Of a stretch of DNA of 64,000 bases, positions 58,508 through 64,000 are shown piece by piece. The notes under the pieces were generated by a model. The model had not been told where the DNA came from. It saw nothing but the letters and a program-made list of their open reading frames with translations, and did not search any database. Both the position numbers and the translations under genes were made by a program. The stretch is from Oscheius onirici (taxonomy: Eukaryota > Nematoda > Chromadorea > Rhabditida > Rhabditidae), in assembly GCA_932521025.1 (NCBI GenBank), contig OW051471.1, positions 1,612,001-1,676,000 of the forward strand. The letters run 5' to 3'. The number at the start of each line of letters is the position of its first letter. The first letter of the stretch is position 1.

Positions 58508-58559
58508 ACGATTTGCCGTTGAAAAATACGAGGTCGCGTTAGGCCCCCCCACCCATAGG

Positions 58560-61500
58560 GGTTTGGGGGGGGGGGGCCTAACGGGATCCACCCATTTGGG
58601 CTGCCTAACAGCGATTTAAATAGGAAAATTTTGAAATTTTCGCTGGTTTTCTCGTTCGTAGTGGTTCGCAGATCATTAGGTTATTGATTATTGGCTTTTT
58701 GAAACAATGAAAGAGTTTTGTATGGAATCTCATAACCTATAATGTTTCGATCTTTGCAGTATAAGACTCCCTGCTTTTGCATTTGCTCGTCCGAGAAATT
58801 TGCACATGTCTGAAACGTTTTCTCGTTTTCTCAAAAATGTAAACGTTTGGGGTTCTCCAAAACCTCAGTTTACTTTCCTGTTCCTAATTGTTTTTCAGCA
58901 CGTCTATTTTGCCGTTTTCCGTTCAAAAAGAATGTGCCATTGACTTTTGGATATTTACTAGGGGAATACGAGGAGGAAAAGCTGTAAACAGAGGTCTCGA
59001 ACCTTGATTTTGAGGCTGTAAAAGAGGAAGTAAGCACCCAAAAAGACTCGGGGGCTTTGAATTAAAACAATTTCGGTCTTTTTTGAGCTGGAGACTATGG
59101 GAAGGAAATGGTGAAGCACACATTAGTTTTTTAAGAGTTATTTTTGCTGGAAAACGGTCTGCTGTTTGTGATAGATGAAAGGGGCGTATATTATAGTATT
59201 GGGAAGGATATTTGTGACCACCGGAGGCCACGTACTGCCACAAAATGGAACATGCTGACTATAAGGAGTGCTTGTAACAATGAGAAACTTAGAATTTGTG
59301 GAACGAAAGCCAAATATATATGTTCACAACGCCGCATCGCAACAGATTATTGTCACACAGTTATGAAGAAAATGTGAAACAGAAAAACATCGCCAGGTTT
59401 CTGGGGATTTTAGAAACAGGAACGGTTATCTAGTGTTTTGATAGACACGAACAAAACTTTCAAGTCAAAGGTGTAACCTGAATCCAACTGAATAGATTAA
59501 AAAGTAGGAATAAAGGCCGCGCGGGAAGCAGCAAAAGTGGAAGGAATTCCGATGGTTCTGTAAAAAAATATGTATTTCGTTGCCGCCAAAGAAGCATCAG
59601 TAGTCTCGCAACCATATAAAGAGAATTTGAAACAATAAAAAGTTATTTGCTTGACTATATAAGTTCATGGATCAAGACGGAAGCGAAGAATAGTGAAAGC
59701 GTGACTCCATGTAGTTACTGGGAAACATTTTTTTTCACATAGTCTGCATAGGCGATGTTAACCAAAAAAAATGATTTGAACAAAAGTACCTTAGAAGTTC
59801 AGAAAAATTGGAGCAAAAAAACACTGCTCTCTGCTCCTCCTCCCCTTCTTCGTCTCCTGAAAAACAAATGGCTCTTCTAAAAACAAGCCAATTACTGTGT
59901 TGACCTCTCACGTCCTCAGAACGCGGAGATTTAGGAATTCACGCTTCTTTCCCTCTTTTAGCTAGTCAGTCAAGAAACGGGGAGAGTCGAAGAAAGGGTA
60001 TTTTTAGGTTCAGGAAACTCTGGGAATTCTGAAGAACTCTTTGAGGAGCGCGATGTATAAATTTTACAGTTTGTTTTTCGTAGATCGCGAACGCAATACA
60101 GTTTGAAAATCAACGAGAATATACGCACTTCCTGAAACAAAAAAGGAGGTCCCGGAAATATCAATGTAGAGCTTCTTCTAGCAGCAGGGAGAACAAAAAA
60201 AGGTGATCGCTTGGGAAAATAGCATGTGCTAGAAATACTGCAGACTGTGTACGGAATAAAACATGACAAAACTGCGAACAAACACGAACAGAGCGAGGCG
60301 AAAAAAGTTGTTCTGAAAAGGTTTATATGACTTTCTATGCCAAAAGGTTATCAAGAATTTGCCAAGACGACTTTTTATACGGGTAATTTAAATGAAAAAG
60401 TTAGCAGAAGAACTGGAGGCTAATATATACCATACTGTTGCGTCTTCGGTAAGAATCTTATCCAATTTGTTCATGTTTCATGATTGGCTACACAATCTGT
60501 CCGTTGGTTTGGAGTGATTGGAAAGTACTCATGTGTCGCACAAAACTGACCTAAAAAAGTTTGTTATCCTCTTTTGGACTTCCAAACTATCACGGTTCCC
60601 TGGGCTGGTAAGGAAACCAATGTTAATCTGTTTCAAATTCTGAGAGACCTCAAGTACCAGATGAATGCAAAAGTTACGATGTTTCATGTTCAGTACATTC
60701 TCGAAGCAGCAATTTTACAATCACTGTTTGCCCTTTACAAGAAGACTGAAAGATAGAATGTACTTCATTTACAACCGTGTACTGTTACTGTTACGCGTAA
60801 TCTAAAAAACTTGAAGCTAGAGAAAAGCCTGTTCAAACAAAAATGTTGTTTTTTCAAAACGGTGTCTAAGCTTTCCTCTCGTTGAGTAATGATCCACCGG
60901 TTTGGCTACCGGTGAAAAGAATGGTTTTCTAAGCTGAGGCTCGATTAATATGAAGGATTCGAAACGTCTCGGAATGATTTGTTTGTCGTGTCTAAGAAGG
61001 CAAAAACTTGTAGAACCAAGTCTTTATTATCTTTAGGCTACAGATTGTGATCACGAAGTAAAGACGGCGCGAGAAATATATGTCTCACGAAAGAAAGAAA
61101 CAAAGTTCTAGCTACACAGAGTCTAGAAACAACAACTAACTACAATAGTAATGGGGAACCCAGATGGCGGCCGCGACAAGTTGGTGCGCACGGCACGGGT
61201 ACGGTAACATTACAGCGGGAATTCAAATGTGGGCGGAGGGAAACAAGGTAGAATGAAAGTAAGGGGAGGAACTAACGGTGTTCCTGACAGTTGTTTCCAT
61301 CTCCCAGTTTCCGAGATGTCTGGCCAGAAATTGACGAACCCTTCCGATGACTTTCCAGAAGTCACGAAAGATCAGAAATAGTTAGTATTCGCGATACATT
61401 TTCAAGGGTTTTTCTCTAATTTTTACTATCAAATTCATCTCATTCTTTCTTCGTAACCCTCTACCCGTTCAATTACCACCTCTTCTTTGTCCCGCCCGAC

Positions 61501-61640
61501 AAATTTACAATGCTAAAAGGTTCTCCTTCTCGCACGCAGAGAAAGGACACAAGAAATTTGTTCTTTGTCATTGTTTGAGAAGAGACCAAGATGACCTTGC
61601 GCCAAGGGCATCGCGCCCCCGGCTGTGTAAGTTTCGACCC
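58560..61640. other. Long stretch without a supported gene
   Basis: Only short open frames. A small frame at 61316-61381 (MSGQKLTNPSDDFPEVTKDQ), placed after an acceptor-like CTCCCAG and before a GTTAGT donor-like site, could be a first exon, but nothing downstream continues it. Confidence 0.4.
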
Positions 61641-61660
61641 CAAACAAGTCTCACGATGGG

Positions 61661-61668
61661 TATAAAAG
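61661..61668 (+). promoter_or_regulatory. TATA box of the Pro/Gln-rich gene
   Basis: TATAAAAG lies 38 bp before the start codon at 61699, leaving a very short 5' leader, as in highly expressed nematode genes for structural proteins. Confidence 0.75.
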
Positions 61669-61698
61669 GAAAGCTTTTCGTCTTGTAAGATAGCAAGC

Positions 61699-63749
61699 AT
61701 GCGCTCAGCAGTCTTCTGTTCTCTTCTCGCCGTCGCCTTCTGGTAATCTGAAGCTTTCGAACCTTCAAAATTCTCTATTTTTAGCCATAATTCTGGTGGA
61801 TTCGGTGGTGGTGGTGGTGGATATGCTGTCGCTCCTCCTCCCTCTTATGGACCCGGACCGTCAGCTGGTTGGTTTTTTTTTGCCTTTTTGGGGGATTTTT
61901 TTGGGAGAAATTTTGGATCTTTCCTAGCTTTGTGAACATCTTTGAGGCCGGATACTGAGAAAAATGAGCTCAGAATTTACTGGAAAATCTCTAGTAGGCT
62001 CTTCAGGAAGAAAATGCGCAAATTTTGACTAGAAGATGACACTTTCCAATGTTCCGATGTTCGGTTAAGTTGTAGAGCATAGAAAGAGCTACAACTTTGC
62101 AGAACATCGGAAAGCTGTGAAATGTTGTCGTCTACTGGAAAATGGTGAAAAAGATGAAAAATTTGTGTGCTTTTGAGAGAAAAGAGATCCCCGAATCTAC
62201 ATTGTCCTCAATTTTGTCGTTCTTCTCATCTGAAGTCCAAATATTAGTATTTTTTGCTGTCAAGCGTCCACCCAATCACTGAATTCAACAACAAGAGACT
62301 TTTCGATACAAAGCGAAACAAAAAAAAACGGATGAATAAAAAATTGGCAAAATGTTTTAGCAACCACATAAAAGAAAAGTATTGGGAGAATCAACTTGTT
62401 GGTCGGCTGCTTTGTTCCTCAGCAATTTTCCGATATCTAAAATGGTCCTGTCAGCATTTTTGCTCTTTTCCCAAAAATCATTTCATTTTTCTAGCCTAAC
62501 CATGTTCTGCAAACTTTTTGATCAGAACAAACTCTACAACTTTGCATAACACTGCGTAACTGAAAATTTCTGGTCTTGTGCCCAAAACTTACTGGGAAAG
62601 CATGAAGAGGGTTCATAACAGTGCCGAGCCTGAATACGCTACAGATTATAAAAATTATTTTTCAGGCGGCTACGCCCAAGCCCCACAGGCTCAATTTGCT
62701 CCTCCTCCCGTTGCTCAGGCTCCCGTAGCTCCTCCTCCCCAGGCTTTCGGACCTCCCGCTCCCTCAGGCGGCTACGCTCAGCCTCAGCAGCCTCAGTACC
62801 AGCCTCAGCCTGCTCCTCAGCCCAGCTTCCAGCCTCAGCCTAGCTTCCAGCCTCAGGCTCCCCAAGGATATGCCAGACCTCAGGCTCCTCAGCCGAGCTA
62901 TCAGCCTCAGGCTCCTCCTCCTCCTCAGCCTAGCTACCAGCCTCAGGCTCCTCCTCCCCCTCCTCCCATGCCTCAGCCTGCTCCTCAGGGATACGCTCAG
63001 GGACCTCCTCAGCAGTTCCAGGCTCCTCCTCCCCCTCCTCCCGCTCAGCCTCAGTACCAGCCTCAGCCTGCTCCTCAGCCCAGCTACCAGCCCCAGGCTC
63101 CTCAGGGATATGCTCAGCGTCCTCAGGCTCCTCCTTCTCCTCCTATGCCTCAGCCCAGCTACCAGCCCCAGGCTCCTCCTTCTCCTCCTCCTCAGACTCA
63201 AGGATATGCTCAGGGACCTCCCCAGCAGTTCCAGCCTCCTCCTCCTCCCATGCCTGCAGCTCCTCAGCCTAGCTTCCAGCCCCAGCCCCAGGCTCCTCCT
63301 CCTCCCCCAGCTGGTAAGAAATTTGGCCGGAATTGATGGTAAAATAGCCATTTCAGCTCCTCAAGGATACGCTCAGCGTCCTCAGGCCCCTCCTCCTCCT
63401 CCTCCCCCGGCTCCAGTCCAGCCTGCTCCTTACAGTCCTCCCCAGCCTCAGGGATACGCTCAGCAGCCTCAAGCTCCTCCTCAGCCTAGCTATCAGCCTC
63501 AGGCTCCTCCTCCGCCTCCTCCTGCAGGTAAGAAATTTACGACATAATTGATGCTAAAAATAGCTATTTCAGCTCCTCAGGGATACAGCCAGCCTCAGGC
63601 TCCTCCTCCCCCTCCCCCTGCTCCTACTGGTAAGAAATTTGAGCGGGAGGGATAAATACTCTTAATTTTTAGGCGGCAACTACGCTTCTGCCCCTACTCC
63701 TTACAGAAGATACCAGAAGTTCCACCTTCTCCGTGCCTCTCGTGCCTAA
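61699..63749 (+). CDS. Secreted Pro/Gln-rich repeat protein
   Basis: Six exons in phase: 61699-61742, 61785-61867, 62666-63313, 63357-63527, 63573-63629 and 63673-63749 (TAA), giving 359 residues. A signal peptide (about 1-15, MRSAVFCSLLAVAFC) is followed by a Gly-run (GGFGGGGGGY), then long low-complexity repeats built from GYAQ, PQPSYQPQAP, PQPSFQPQ and PPPPP, and a basic tail (YRRYQKFHLLRASRA). All introns after the first are phase 1, so repeat exons can be added or lost without shifting frame. Secreted Pro/Gln/Tyr-rich proteins of this kind are common in nematode cuticle, pharyngeal lining or eggshell; which one is inference. Intron 2 (798 bp) holds one small hairpin repeat. Open frames of 195 and 225 codons overlap it in other frames because of the codon repeats and are not genes. 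Confidence 0.88.
62054..62110. repeat. Small hairpin repeat in intron 2 of the Pro/Gln-rich gene
   Basis: Arms CCGATGTTCGGTTAAGTTG and complement of CTACAACTTTGCAGAACATC; same short family as at 38400, 44087 and 57598. Confidence 0.65.
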
Positions 63750-64000
63750 GATCTCTTCCATCTCCCATCAGACTTTGAAAGTTTCAAACTTTTCGATAAC
63801 TACCTACCTGGTCTCTCTTTTGTAAATAGCAGGAATGAAGTGTCTTGCCATATATTCTGTCTTCATTTTTTGTGAAAATGTTCTCAGTTGAAGAGAAAGT
63901 CCAAATCTTCTTCAAGCAATCTTCCTGAGCCTTAGGAACTGGATTGTTTGAACTTTTTCAATACGTCGAGAAAATCATATCGAACGGTATTTTATCCTCC
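63750..64000. other. 3' flank of the Pro/Gln-rich gene
   Basis: No canonical AATAAA is visible; no other feature. Confidence 0.4.

Noticed and set aside
61580-61645. Possible RNA gene around GTTTCGACCCC near 61630
   Set aside because: B-box-like only; no A-box or fold, and it lies in the promoter of the Pro/Gln-rich gene.
62764-63547. Long overlapping frames of 195 codons (minus) and 225 codons (plus, second frame) in the Pro/Gln-rich gene
   Set aside because: They are produced by the repetitive CCT/CAG codons of the real frame, consist of Arg/Leu/Ser runs, cross exon-intron borders and have no start context.

Overview
The window looks like a piece of a nematode (rhabditid-type) nuclear genome. 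The signs are AT-rich DNA, genes cut into many exons, several introns of only 40-45 bp with (T)TTTCAG acceptors, TTTCAG-type trans-splice acceptors just upstream of two start codons, and protein families with the shapes expected of nematodes. I could not run a search, so species is not assigned. All gene models below were built by hand from open frames, GT/AG sites and matching intron phases; no transcript was available.

Layout. (1) 954-17035, plus strand: a 12-exon gene for a 546-residue protein kinase-like protein whose catalytic HRD motif reads HGN, followed by an acidic linker and a C-terminal membrane domain. Its large introns are packed with transposons, including a hAT transposase relic (about 2.2-4.9 kb), palindromic MITEs and tRNA-derived SINEs. 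(2) 17.9-21.6 kb, plus strand: pieces of a THAP zinc-finger-like gene, one exon of which lies in a ~389-bp arm of a large inverted repeat; the model here is incomplete. (3) 23914-32790, plus strand: a complete 11-exon rhodopsin-class neuropeptide GPCR (458 residues) of the somatostatin/allatostatin-C/opioid-like group. (4) 33632-40671, minus strand and convergent with the GPCR: a complete 10-exon Cys-loop ligand-gated ion channel subunit (453 residues). (5) 40.7-61.6 kb: about 21 kb without a convincing gene, filled with fold-back elements, hAT-type elements with exact 8-bp target duplications, and tRNA-like SINEs. (6) 61699-63749, plus strand: a 6-exon gene for a secreted Pro/Gln-rich repeat protein of 359 residues with a TATA box.

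The GPCR and the ion channel are both neuronal-type surface receptors, and the pseudokinase also ends in the membrane, but nothing in the sequence shows that they work together; spacing argues against operons. The most interesting items are the membrane-tethered HGN pseudokinase, the inverted duplication inside the THAP-like gene, the altered pore ring of the ion channel, the duplicated exon-intron unit in the Pro/Gln-rich gene, and several nested transposon insertions whose empty sites are present in the same window.
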